Assembly: GCA_029204225.1 (NCBI GenBank)
Contig: CM055093.1
Span: forward strand, 18,315,041-18,379,040
Direction of reading: 5' to 3'
DNA: 64,000 bases
Source of the DNA: Diphasiastrum complanatum
Lineage: Eukaryota; Streptophyta; Lycopodiopsida; Lycopodiales; Lycopodiaceae
This document shows positions 48,868 to 60,792 of this stretch, piece after piece. The first letter of the stretch is position 1. Each line of letters starts with the position of its first letter. A program made the position numbers and the translations under genes. The notes under the pieces are model-generated. The model ran no database searches, had not been told where the DNA came from, and saw nothing but the letters and a program-made list of their open reading frames with translations.

Positions 48868-49585
48868 ATTATTATAATGGTGCAGATTTGAAGAATGAGC
48901 AGCAGCTGAATCCGTCTTTCTTCTCCATTTCTGAAGGTTTGCAGGCTTGTTGCTCAGTTTCTGGTGTAGATTTATAATTCCACTTTCTCTGTTATCGTTG
49001 CAATTCGATCAAGGATGTCGTTGATATGGTTTACTCTTCGTTTCTTAGATGTTGTAGCTCCAATTTTTTGATATGTGATATTATTATCACTGTAATGGTG
49101 CAAATTTGAAGAATGAGGCAGCTGAATCTGTCTTCGTTGGCGACCTCTGAAGGTTTGCAGGCTTTTTTCTTGGTGTCTAGTGGATATTATCATAGATGTA
49201 TGATTCCGCTTACTCTGTTTTCGTGGCAATCTGATCAAGGATGTCGTTGATATGGTTTTTTCTTCGTTTCTCAGTTTTTGTAGCTTCGGTTTTATGATAT
49301 GTGATTTTATGTACAAAAAGGAGCCGTAGTGATTATTCTTGCTGTATGTGGGTTATAGATTTTATATTTTGGAGTTTCAGTTGAGTAAGATGTGCTTGAT
49401 GTATAAGGAAGAGTCCTAGCAGTTGCTCTAGGTTGAGAAGTTATTGATTGTAAAAGTTTGACCGAGGACATCATATTTTGTGTTTTCGGATGAGTGACAT
49501 GTGATTACCGCATAAAGAGTCCAAGCAATTTTTCTTGCTTGAGGAGTTATAGATTGTGAAAGTTGGACGGGTTGATATGCTGGAA
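48868..49585 (+). repeat. Two sets of tandem duplications just upstream of the G-gamma start codon
   Basis: Set 1: two units of about 215 bp, 48868-49083 and 49084-49310, sharing atttgaagaatgag, tctgaaggtttgcaggct, gatcaaggatgtcgttgata and tttgatatgtgat words. Set 2: three shorter imperfect units, about 49311-49420, 49421-49520 and 49521-49585, sharing agtcc/agcc, cttgctg/gctctaggttga and ttatagattgt/ttattgattgta words. Both sets lie in the presumed 5' untranslated or promoter region and end 25 bases before the ATG. Confidence 0.75.
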
Positions 49586-49609
49586 GGTAATAAATCGTAA
49601 TATGCAACA

Positions 49610-52600
49610 ATGGAAGGAGGCAGTGGCAGTGGCAGCGGCGGTTCGAGAAAACGCGCCAGTAATCAAAATGTGGCCTCAAGCTCACAAGTTTATCGATCTG
49701 CCCCAGAAGCATCAACAACGTCTTCAACGAAACCGTATCAATTACCGGAGCCACGCACTCCTCCAGGCAGACGGAATCCCGTCGGAAGGCATCGCCTTCG
49801 TAGTGAGCTTAATCGCTTAAATCAAGAAATTCAACTCCTTAAGGTAATTCCGGTTCAGAGTTGCGTTTCTTGGTAGCATGGGAAAATAATATTCATTAAA
49901 AAAGATATGCAGAATAGAATGTGATTTGTTAAAAACTCCTTTTTTACTTTGAGCTCTACCCAAAGGTATTTGCATTGAATTTCCGAGTGAACATCGACGC
50001 AAACCTACGTCATCAGGAACAAAGCGTTATGCCAATCTTTTTATTTGTCACTCTGCTGATATTGTTACTTAAGAAGTAGATAAAAATCCTTGCTTTGAGC
50101 ATCACTGAACGGCTTGAAACTTCAACTTCACGTAATTGGGAGGACGACGTTCTACTTTATAGCTCTGTTTGCATTTTCCCTGAGGTTCATGAGCGCAATT
50201 CCTTGCTAAAATTGGTTAAGTGTGTAATCTGCAGGAACCTAGAAACCTGGCTGTTACTCGTTCTTCTCTTCTTTCGTAGGTTGGCTATGAATGAATAGTT
50301 ATATCAGGCATTACTGATTCTTTTTTGTAATCTTGAATACAGCATTCGTATTTTGATCATTAATCTCCATTTGGTGTGATTGTCTTATATTTGTGTAACC
50401 TAGTTACTTGTGACACTTTTATTTCAGTTTCAGTTCAGAGTTCACTTCAGAACTATGCACAAGTGTTTGAGTTGTGTAAATCAGTTGCTGGGCTCCCCTT
50501 AATGGGTTAGGTTTAGTTTCCATAACACCTTGATTAGCTGCCTAGAATTATTCCACAGTTTCACTGTTTTCACTGTTTCACCTTCCTTTAAACTTCATTC
50601 AAGGAACTGATAAACGTTCGGCCAATTCCACAACCAGGAAGGGTGAGTCAAACTGTGTAGCTATGATCTTGACATTTGTGCAGAAATTATCTAAACAGGG
50701 TCCCTTGGAGTTAGTCCTAAGGCTTACTGTTGGTTCATTCCCATGAGGTTCCTGTTGAATCGCATGCTTGTGTTTGTTGGTACTTTCTAGTAGGGCTTGG
50801 ACTGTTTCGCATGTGGGTTGCTTGTTAGCTATAATTAGTAGTACCTTCTACAGTGGAACCTTTAAAGATGCTTAGCAGACTCTCAACAGCTTACATTATA
50901 GCTTATGATTTTGTGAATTAAGTACTTTGTAGGAGGCTTAGACTGCAGCTCTTTTGTAGGACATCTGCAGTTGATTGGGGTTGATTGATTTGCATGTAAT
51001 AATCTCAGTTGGAGATTGTGAATGATATATCTGTTTTGCTTGTCATTTGTATTTCAAGACACATTTATGATTTGAAGTGTTAGTAACTTGGTACCAATGT
51101 TCCAGGCCACGTTCTGGAACGTGATCCAGGATTTCCCATTAGGGTTTTCTGGAACGCAAATTGGTTTTTGGGGGTGCCAAAATGGGTATCAAATGAAAGG
51201 TGTTTTTGAGAGCAGTTCATTTATCTAGTTTTCCAAGAGTTTCAAGACCAATGCTTTCAAGACCTCCACCAGGAATCAAAGACTAGGATGCTGAACTCAT
51301 AGAATCAAAGGGAATCGGATGGTGGACAAACCTACCCAACCAAACCTAGATCGAACGGATCTAGCCCCCAAGCTATAGACCAACCAATGCTCAATAGAAT
51401 ATGAGCTTCTCAGAGGCCACATGCCTACCCTCTTGATCCAGCGACGATGTCACTCGTATCTGTTTCTATGACAAATGGTTTGTCAATAATCTTCAATGCG
51501 ACAAAGTCAGCCACAGCTTGTGTGGCTGCCGTCCATTTTTTCCATTTATTTTTTTGTACGATATTGGTCAATGGTGTAGCTAGGCGTCAATAGTTCTTCA
51601 GAAATTCGCAATAAAACACAGCTGATCCAAGAAAGCCTCTTAATGCTATTAACTTTGTAGGTACAGGCCAAGCAAGAATAAGAACAATTAGCTTCTTAGT
51701 ATCTGGTTTTATTCCATTTGTTGACATTATAAAATCCATTATGCTATTTCTTTTTTAAATAAGTCACTCGTTTTACTAATAGCAAATAATATGTTTTTGC
51801 TCAAAGTTGACAACATAGTTCTGAGGTGACTCACATGCGTGACATCAGCATAACTGTAAACAAGTTTGTCATCAACAAAGCTAACCACAAACTTGTGCAC
51901 ATCGTTCATCAACATCATAAATCATTAGCCAATCCAAAGGGCATAAGTAAATATTCATAGTGTCCAAAACGAGTTTGGAAGCCAGAAGTCTTATATACAT
52001 CCTCTTCACGAACTCTTACCTACTGGTAACCACTCTTCAAGTCAGTCTTCCTAAACACAGTTGCACCATGAAGGGCATCTAAATGATGATCTATACGTGA
52101 CATAGGATATTGACGCTTAATAGTTATCATGTTTAGGCCTCGATAATCCAGACAGATCCTCCAAGATCCATCCTTCTTAACAAGAATGAACGAAGAGGCA
52201 AAGGGGGAGACACTAGCTCTTATCTATCCCTTGAGAAGATAATTTTCAATGATTCTTCTCAACAATTCGTCCTCTTTTAAATTCATTCCATAAGGTGGTC
52301 TATTCACAAGAGATGATCCAGGAATTAACTCAATCTGGTCCAAGCTTGCATAGTTTGGTTCTTCTCATGTAAAGGTACCCAATTTTTTATGAACATATAT
52401 GTTTTAAGGATTCCTAAGTGGCAGGTACCAAGTTGTCCTTCTCCACTTTTCTCCACCATCGCTATGCGGGTTCTTGCCAACGGTAGGTAACCTCGTCATC
52501 ATCAATGTGGCACATTTGAAATGCCTTTGCCCTTTTGAATCCAATTCTTAACCGCATCTGTGTTTCACATTGCAGTGGCACCTGTGTACTTCAGTGGCTT

Positions 52601-54981
52601 TAGGTCTTTTTTTCCCCAAGAAACCCTAGAAGCCAGATCTGAAAATTGATTTATAGCAGGGTAAGGCTTGCTATTCGCTAAAACAGATTTGATTATTGAC
52701 TTTTGAAAGCTGAAAAACGTTGGAACCAGCAGTAGGGCACATATGATATAGGTAGGATTTGCGAGTTGCTAGAGCTCCAAATAGGCTGTAAAAGTGTGAA
52801 AAATCTGCAAAAAAAGACAGCAATATGGACATTAACTAGGGTAGCGACTGTTTGTAGGCAATAGCAAGCTGTAAGACAACACTTTCAAGGCAACGGCGGG
52901 TTGCAGAGGGTGCATTGGATAGCAAGTTCACCTAATTTGAAATTATAGTCGGGTTTGCAGCCCTCCAACCCTTAGTAATCTGATCTTCCTTCCGCTTTAA
53001 TAGCAAATGTTAGACTCTCTCTGAACTCAACTTACAAACGACAATATATCATACTTTAGTTGATCACAAATCTGAAACTTTATTGAATTATCAGTAAGTA
53101 CATAGCAAATTTTTATTTAAGTAGATGCTAGAACATCTATGATAATACATAAAAGAGATAACTTCCCAAAAAAACCCTAGTAGCTGGTTTTGATCTCTCC
53201 AACCTCTAGAGATCTTATAGTCAACATTTAAGGAATCTAGAGCCTTATTGTAGAACATGGAATTATATATTTAGATTTTGAGAAGTATCCTCTGATATGT
53301 GAAAAAGATGACTTGTCAAAGTTGCCCTGAGACGGGCAATATTTATACCTCACATTTTGTAGTTTTAATTGATAACTCGTAAGTGGGCCGCTATAGGAAC
53401 AAATGATGTAAGGAAATCCACTTGATGATCACAACTTATGCCTCAAACTTGAATTATACTATAAGCTTGTAACAAATGAGAGTTTGCAATAAAGTGTATG
53501 TCTCCTTCATAGAATTAATGAACCGTTAACGGTTCACCACGGTTCTGAGAACCGTATAGTGAACCGTACGGTTCTTTAACAATTTTGCCCAGAACCGTGG
53601 TGAACCGCACTGAATAATTAATTAATTAATTAATTAATTTGTTTTTTGTCCCAGCCCCCAAAAATAGCCCAAAAAAATGCTAAAAAAATGCCAATTTTTT
53701 TTTCAGAAAAAGCAGATTCTCCCTACTTAGATTATTTACTTCAAATGATTTAATCTCCCAAATTGATAAGAGAGAGGGAGACAGAGAGAGAGAGGGACAA
53801 AAACTAGCTTTGAGGGGTTTTGGGGGGAAATTTAGGAAAATTAATTAATTAATTAATTAATTATTTTTTTACATGAACCGTACCACAGTTCCCAGAACCC
53901 ACGGTTCTGGGAACCGTGGGTTCTATGGTCTCCTTTAGTGACCAAATGCCAGAACCGTGGGTTCTATGGTCTCCTTTAGTGACCAAATGCCAGGAGTTTG
54001 CTAAAAGTGAGAATGAAAATCTGAGTTCTGCTAAAAGTCGAAGCCAATAATGAAAATCAAGATTCTCTCAAAACCAAAAGAAGAATGGATCCAAACAAAA
54101 CCAGTGCCCACTTTGAGGATCATAGCTCACATTTTTTTCAACTTAAGTTTGATCATGGACCTATTACTTATCGCTGATCGAAGTGGAAGGATATTGATCT
54201 TTTTCCCATCGACAAAAATTAGGAGATAAGAAGTTGAATAGACTACTACCTTTTCTATATTTGATACCACAGTATTTTGAAACTGTACGACTTTTAAAAG
54301 GTTGATAGCAAAGGATTCAATGGCATTTATCAGTCTATGGTAGTATGGATTACTCCCGAAATCACCTCAGTGAAAGCATGTGAAACTTGAAATAGCAAAT
54401 GACAAGTAGGCTTCGATTTTCTTTGCTAACATACAAGTTAAATGATTATTGCCATTTGAACAAATCGCCTGATTAGCCTACATTTTTTATGACTCCAGCA
54501 TTGTCGATGAGTGGGTGGCTTGTATGCAAGATTCAATTTCATTTTCTGAACCCTCATTAGGCTATACATCAAGGAAAACTCTTACTATCTTAATATTTTT
54601 ACTCAAAAATAACATGATATTTCAACATTTACCAATATACTACAAGTTTTCTATGCTGCCTAGACTGGGCTTCCCATAATTGCAACCTCCAATTCCTAGT
54701 TGAGAGCAAACTTGCATGCACGTTCATGATGTGGTATGTCAAAGAGATGTCGTAGGTTGTGAATCATTTTAGTTTATTGATTAGGAACACAAAATTTACT
54801 CTTTCAATTCAGTTGGCTTCTATTTCATCATCCTATAGATCATGCTCTTGATTTTGTTAAAATGAGATAGTCAATCTTCTTGACATGCAAATGATGAATT
54901 TCCTTAATGTCGCATTGTTTACTATTAGGAGGAGTTAAAAGCCATGGAGAATTTGCCTCCAGCATCAAGGACAAGCAGAGA
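49610..54981 (+). CDS. Heterotrimeric G-protein gamma subunit, first two coding exons (partial gene)
   Basis: Exon 1 (49610-49843, 78 codons) starts with a Gly/Ser-rich, disordered N-terminus and ends [20 protein letters not shown]. This is the G(K/R)HR...EL.RL.QEI.FL signature opening the coiled coil of plant G-gamma proteins. The donor is AAG|GTAATT. After a 5085-base intron, exon 2 (54929-54981, 53 bp) reads [18 protein letters not shown] and ends AGAGA|GTATGT. Both junctions fit in phase. In plant G-gamma proteins the next exon supplies the DPLLP-type motif and then a CaaX box or Cys-rich tail. I found neither before the right edge, so the class (A, B or C) is open. The PASR segment is reminiscent of class C. 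The product would pair with G-beta at the plasma membrane. Confidence 0.8.
51430..52340 (-). pseudogene. Ty3/Gypsy reverse transcriptase relic in intron 1 of the G-gamma gene
   Basis: The minus strand reads [52 protein letters not shown], then [16 protein letters not shown] and [20 protein letters not shown], in RT order. The catalytic box is FVDD. Frameshifts near 51930 and several stops break it. After it a weak RNase H-like stretch extends to about 51450. No LTRs were found beside it. Confidence 0.85.
53520..53992. repeat. Palindromic element with repeated AACCGT/ACGGTT words and (TTAA)n tracts
   Basis: The ends are rich in alternating gaaccgt and acggttc words. Left: aaccgttaacggtt is itself a palindrome at 53522-53535. 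Right: acccacggttctgggaaccgtgggt at about 53897-53921. Each arm is joined to a (TTAA)n tract (53614-53640 and 53840-53863), giving a nearly symmetrical structure about 400 bases long. An exact 41-bp tandem duplication follows (53911-53951 and 53952-53992). It resembles a foldback or MITE-type element. No target duplication was established. Confidence 0.65.
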
Positions 54982-55258
54982 GTATGTATTTCAGCTTTCA
55001 CATTCTCAATATTGGTTGTAATGTTTCTTACATACATAATTTATGCATGACTTTGCAATTAGAGACATGCTAAACCATGCTTGAAGTATCAACATGCATG
55101 TCTACATAATTATGTGCCTAAAACTTTGGTGCTTCTAGGAAATTTTGCTTCTCTTTGAAAATGTGTTTGGATGCTTTTGACTTTATGAGTAATGCCGTGA
55201 AATAAGGTTGGCCTTTTGACTATGATGTATACAGCTAACATTTTTCCAGTTTTGTAGC

Positions 55259-55259
<1 letters not shown>

Positions 55260-55290
<31 letters not shown>
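55260..55290. repeat. (CT)n tract
   Basis: Thirty-one bases of CT repeat followed by atctatcta and then the U6-like sequence. Confidence 0.95.
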
Positions 55291-55296
<6 letters not shown>

Positions 55297-55299
<3 letters not shown>

Positions 55300-55380
55300 A
55301 AATCCAAACAATAGAGAAGATTAGCATGACCCTTGCAAAAGGATGACATGAACAAATCAAGAAATGGCCCAAAGTTTTTT
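55297..55380 (+). pseudogene. U6 snRNA pseudogene (5'-truncated)
   Basis: From aaaatccaaacaatagagaag onward the sequence follows U6 snRNA closely: gagaagattagcatgaccc, gcaaaaggatgacatgaaca, aatcaagaaatggcccaaag, ending in six T. The first 40 or so nucleotides of U6 (the 5' stem-loop) are missing. The ACAGAGA box reads ATAGAGA. The AGC triad is kept. With these changes it should be non-functional. Confidence 0.88.
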
Positions 55381-56063
55381 CACATCTATGTGAGCCATTG
55401 AGTGTCACCTTTTTGACACGTTACACCTACTTCTATATATGTAGTTGAGTCATGGTGTATTGGACTTATGAACTCGGATTGGGCAAGATTTTCATGTCTT
55501 TAAATATACGTGGTGTCATGCATGATTTTGGTGAACTCTCAACTACGTATTCGGTTATCTTGGCCGAGTTGTTGTGCCTTCAGCTAGAGGCCATCTTCAA
55601 AATTGATATATTTAGAGGGTAATCTCCCTTGGTGTGGCAGATACTAGTTTGTAGGTATCCTTGGTTGATATTTACCTCTGTCACAACCAGGGGTATTAAT
55701 CATCCTAGTTTGCATAGGTATCCTATTCATCTCTTACCTCTCTGAGAGCTAACACAACTATATCCACCAACTTATTTACAAGGCGCATGTTTGCCATGTT
55801 TGATTTGGCTCATTGGGGGTATGTTTTCTCATGCATTTCTGCAGGTCAGAGATCGATCGTGTATTCTTGCAGGTCAAGAAGTGAATGCTTGATGAGAGTT
55901 GAGACATGTAGCTAAAACCTAAAAGCCAATTATGAGAAGGGCGAGGTTCTACTAGGACATGTGTGCCCATGCAATCCCCCTAATTGGACTTAACTCCATT
56001 TCCACTTGATAGTCTCTCACCATGCAGATAGTCATCATAAACCAAGTGCTGCTTCACGTGTTA

Positions 56064-58320
56064 CGTACTTCATAAACTCGAAACCTCCAGGTGTTGGTCA
56101 ACACAAGAAAATGAAAACCTATGATCCACGCCGTTGTAGGATCCCAATCTAGATCCACCCTCCATGCCCTTCAGTTCTCAATTTTAAGACCATGTTGACA
56201 TACATCAACAATTGTTTAGGGTTTTGAAGCTACAAAGTTTGCGAACATATGCCTCCACTTGATTTTTAAGCTTTAGCTAATAAAAGTGTATTTTTATTAG
56301 ATTCCATTTCAAAAAAATAGCCCTTTCTTAATAAAATAAGTTCTAAGTTTCTTATCCCAAGGAGAGATCTTGGACATTCCAAGTATCTCACTAGTTCTAG
56401 AGTTAATTGCTAGGACTTCTAGCCACATCTGGCCAAAATACCCGTCGATCTTACAAATGTTTCTAAGTGATAGATACAAATTAGATTGGTTCTAAAAAAA
56501 GCGTAATTGATTAACCTTTCCAATCCGGCTTAAGGCATCTGCAACATAGTTTGATGTACCCTGTCGATGCATAACGTCATACTAAAATTCTTGGAGCAAC
56601 TTTGATCACTTGGATATACAAATCCCAACGTCAACCGCATCACAAATACACCTTAGTGATTGGCGATCAATCATGATTGTAAACCTAGATCCATATCAAT
56701 AATCTCTCCAAATTTTAAGAGCATTTATGATAGCAACAAGTTCCTTATCGTAGGTGGTATACAAACTATAATTAGGATCCAACTTTTTTGCTTTCAAACA
56801 CAGCCTATCTACTCTCCTGAAATAGGACTGCGCCTATAGCAAAGTTGTTAGCATTCGTCTCAAGCACATACAACTTGTTAGGATCGACTAGGTTAGGATT
56901 GGAGCTCTAGACACAGCCTTTGCCCTTTTTATTAACCAACAAATTTGGGCTCTTCGTGGGGATTTGTTGGGCCTTACATGGCCCATTTTTAGGCCACCAT
57001 CTAGAAATCCTTGGGCAACCCCAAGATACAATGCAAGTTGACCAAAAGAGAACCTATTCTAGTACCAAAACGAGAATATACTTCTTGGAATTCCTGCAAG
57101 TATGGATCAAAGGGCGGGGGTCCGCATATGAATCATCACATGCTATTGATAGAACTTGAAGTCATCAATACCTTGCAAAACTCCTCACAAGTCTTGGGGG
57201 CTTCAGATTTTCCACGAAGATCTTGCCATTATGTAAAAGCTTACCTCGCAAGTACATGATTGCGATACTGATCTTATTGTCGCCTGTTGAATGATGCATG
57301 GAGAAATGTGAATCCAACCACACTACCACGACATCGGGGGATCTATCTTTCTTGTCTCCTAAAAATAGATCGGGTGTGAAGAGGGGATGGTGTAGAACTT
57401 GCCTCGTCTGCGCCATTTCTCTCCATTCTTGCTACTCCTTGTTATGTTTTGCCTACATATCAAGAATCTGTTACTGTAGATTGTTGATAGCCATCGTACG
57501 GGACTCAACATCCTAGGTAGCAATAGCACTCATAGCCTCAACTTGCTTTGGTTGGCTGTATTCATAGTTAGAGAGAGGATAAAGAAGGTACAAGTCTTAC
57601 AAAGTGGTAGGCATTCAAATTTTCATCAAGCTAACAATTGCAAGTGTGACACAAGCAATCATAACTTCTTCAAACCCCAAGAAGCATCTTTGTGGTATTG
57701 TCTATGGCTGCCACAAGAAGAAGAAATCTTGAAGATTTGTGAATGATGAGGTGTGAAACGAGGGTGGTTATCTGCTTCTCACCCCTCATGTCCTCAACCC
57801 TACCGACCAAAGGGCTGCCTCCCGTTAAGGTAGTTGGACTTGCTGGCACCATCCATGTGGCAGCATGTAGGCACGTTGTTGGCAGTTTAGTTGGCTGTGA
57901 AGTCCGCACCGTTTTTTTTGTTATTTTAAAAACCCTAATCCAAAGTTTTGAGCAACGATTCTAAAAAAAATTGTGGAAAGAAGAGAACTCTAGTTCTTAC
58001 AATTCGTCGATCTGAACACGATCTTAGTGTCTCTAATGCCAACTGTTACTTATTTCATAGGCCGGAAACTACTAGGTGCTGGTCGACACAAGAAACTAAA
58101 CGCTCATGATCAACCTTGCTATAGGATCTGGTGGATGATCCTATAGCAAGATCCAGCTTCCAACCCTAATAACAAGCGAGATCCAGCTTCCAACCCTAAT
58201 GACATCTCATACCACTGTCAACACCTTCGGCCTTCTCCTAGCCCTGACTAGCACCGTCCTGGCTAAGCACATGCGCACTACCATCCACCTTCTCCTAGGT
58301 AGATAGAATGAATGGTAATT
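56064..58320 (-). mobile_element. Decayed Ty3/Gypsy element with gag and RNase H fragments
   Basis: On the minus strand, an LTR-like end near 58046 is followed by TGGCATTAGAG (58040-58030), resembling the tRNA-iMet primer site. Gag pieces (ISIAIMYLRGKLLHNGKIFV, 57265-57205) and an RNase H start (LYVLETNANNFAIGAVLFQE, about 56875) come next. Around 56064-56158 the sequence resembles 58046-58140 (aggtgttggtcaacacaag vs aggtgctggtcgacacaag), consistent with a second LTR end. RT, protease and integrase are absent. A 30-bp tandem duplication lies in the right LTR (about 58161-58216). Confidence 0.6.
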
Positions 58321-58618
58321 GAGGGCTCCTCCCCTTCTATACCATAAGATAGGAGTCTCCATGCCAAGCACTTATCCCTAAACGACAAGTGGCATGCATG
58401 ATGTCCATGATTCATTGGTCAAGTCAATAGGCCCTAGTCCAATCTAGGCCCTCACAAGTAATTAATCATCAAACTGGCCTTGACTAGTATAAGTAATCAA
58501 CTTGACACTGGAGGCCTAATACCCACTTCTAGAATTATTTCAAATTCTTGATAATTGGAATTGACCATAAGAATTTTCTTTCTTGATATTAGACAATGAC
58601 TCTATGATCTTCTATGGC

Positions 58619-58800
58619 CTATGAGAACTGTAGTTGTGTTGCCTTGATGATTACGGAGATGTTCCAGTTGAGGAGTGCCACATAGTATACTAGTATTTCT
58701 AGAGGACCGAGTCTGTTGCAAAACTTCATCACTTTATACTTTTCCCACCGTCGTTCATGAGCAGTGAGTGATTTGGAGAATGAGGTAGAGGTTCCTACTA
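58619..58800 (-). pseudogene. Possible Ty3 integrase C-terminal fragment
   Basis: The minus strand reads YKVMKFCNRLGPLEILVYYV. It resembles the KL-x-(P)-R-(F/Y)-x-GPFEIL segment at the end of chromovirus integrases, but is short and decayed. Confidence 0.4.
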
Positions 58801-59316
58801 GGCACCGTTCTCGAAAACAATGCAAACATGTGACATGTCCATGGAAAAGTGATTTTTATTGGGAACATTTTCTAAAAATCCTATTTTTTTAACTTTTGGG
58901 AGACGACATGTTTTGCATAATATTTTGTGACAAAAGGTAAATTTTCTCATATGCATTGGGGTGCTAGGTTGAGATTAATCTATTGATCCAAGTTTCGCAT
59001 GAAATGGAGCTCTATGTTAAAAGATTTTGCAAACCTAAGTTTTTGATCAGAAGAGGCTTTAATTTTTTTTTTAAATGTTTCGTAGTGTATTCTCACATGT
59101 GATTGGAACTTGTCTTTTATATTGTTAGTTGATCCTTAAGATCCAGTTTCGATCCATTTTGCCCTTTTTAAAGTGAAATTTCTGCAAAGTCAAACTTTCG
59201 TCAATCAGATTATTTTTGTTTTCTATTCAAAAGGTAGAGTTTATGGACTTGGTAGAGGCAAGCTCTAGTCCTCTTGTTTTGATGGTGGATATAGATGTTA
59301 GTGTCTTGTATATTTG
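58801..59316. other. Gene-free stretch left of the Ty3 element
   Basis: No coding sequence or repeat recognised beyond short T-rich runs. Confidence 0.4.
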
Positions 59317-59647
59317 AGTTATGATCAAAATTTTAGGTGTTGAATCAATGAAGCATAAAAGACAACAATAGACTAAAGCCCTACAAGCAATAGACAAGAC
59401 AATAGGTTCTCCCACGAAGAGCCCAAGCAATACCAATCAATAATCTGAAAAATGAGTGTACAAATGCCCCTATAAATACCCTACCAATGAACCCTAAAAT
59501 AGGAATTCAAAAGTAAAGGGAGGCAAAATGTGGAGGGAAAATAGTGCGCCCTCCTACGGGCCCCCGCTCCACATATAACCATATAATAAGGGCCCAAGGC
59601 CAGTCAATGTCATAAAAAAGGACCCAGTGCGGGTCATAAGCATATAA
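59317..59647 (-). repeat. Ty3 3' LTR, truncated
   Basis: 331 bases matching 63500-63830, with about a dozen base differences by eye. No TG start and no polypurine tract precede it on the minus strand. Confidence 0.9.
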
Positions 59648-59649
59648 TA

Positions 59650-60792
59650 TCAGTGAGAGGAAGGACGAGAGGCAGACGGCATAATATCACGAAAGTCTGG
59701 ACATGTGGCATAAGCCTGAGGAAGATCATCATACCAAGAGTGGGGAGACGTAACAAGACTGTAAGTAAGAGCAGGTAAACGAGACAAAGCATCAGCAGCA
59801 GCGTTACTTTTACCAGGCTTATAATGAATATCAAAATGAAAGGACTGTAAAAACTGAAGCCAACGGTACTGACGATCACTAAGATCCTTTTGTGTATACA
59901 AATAACGAAGTGACTGGTGATCAGTAAAAATAGCAAACGGAACACGATTCAGATAATGACGCCACTTCTTTAAAGCAAAAATGATAGCAAACAACTCTTT
60001 TTCATGAGTGGAATAGCGCTGCTCATACGAACGAAGACGACGGGATTCATATGCAATAACACACTAACGCTGACGTAACAAAGCACCTAATTCTGTGGAA
60101 CTAGCATCAGTCTCAACAGCAAAACGCTGGGAAAAATTTGGAAGACATAAAACAGGGGCAGTGGTAAGCTTAACCTTCAAAGTATCAAAAGCTGACTGAC
60201 ATGCGGGAGTCCAAGCAAACGAAGTTTCCTTTTTCAACAGAGCATGCAAAGGAGATGCAAGAGTGGCAAAATGAGCAACTGGTTTACGAAGATGGATAGC
60301 AAGACCAAGAAACATACGAACATCATGAACATCAGCAGGCACAGGCCATGAAAGAATAGAACAAACCTTACGAGGGTCGAGACGAACAATACCATTAGTA
60401 ACAAAGAAGCCCAAAAACTCGATTTGTACAACAGCAAAAGAACATTTAGAACATTTAGCATACAGATGATGAGTAACTAACAAAACAAAAACAGAACGAA
60501 CGTGCTGAACATGAAGAGAGAGAGTGGTGCTATAAATGAGGATATTGTCAAAATAAACAATGACACACTTTCCAAGCAGAGGACGAAAGATGTTATTCAT
60601 GACATTCTGAAAAGTGGGCGGGCCATTGGTAACACCAAAAGGAAGGACACGAAACTCATACAGACCAAAGTGAGTACCGAAAGTTGTCTTGTGCTCATCA
60701 GGAGGATGCATACGAATTTGGTGATAACCGGAACGGAGGTCAAGTTTAGAAAAGATCTTGGCTTGGCCTAATTGGTCAAACAGGTCATCCAT
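59650..60792 (-). pseudogene. Ty3 reverse transcriptase and RNase H
   Basis: 60792-60064 is one open frame: DDLFDQLGQAKIFSKLDLRS, TTFGTHFGLYEFRVLPFGVT, then the catalytic box VIVYFDNILIYS. The second Asp of the usual Y-(x)-DD is Asn (codon at 60546-60544), which should abolish polymerase activity. FAVETDASSTELGALLRQR begins RNase H. A stop at 60064 interrupts it, and it resumes as LKKWRHYLNRVPFAIFTDHQ to FDIHYKPGKSNAAADALSRL, then integrase starts and is cut at 59650. Confidence 0.92.

Noticed and set aside
55845-55880. Third exon of the G-gamma gene
   Set aside because: An AG acceptor fits the phase, but the frame hits a stop within 15 codons and shows no DPLLP-like motif.
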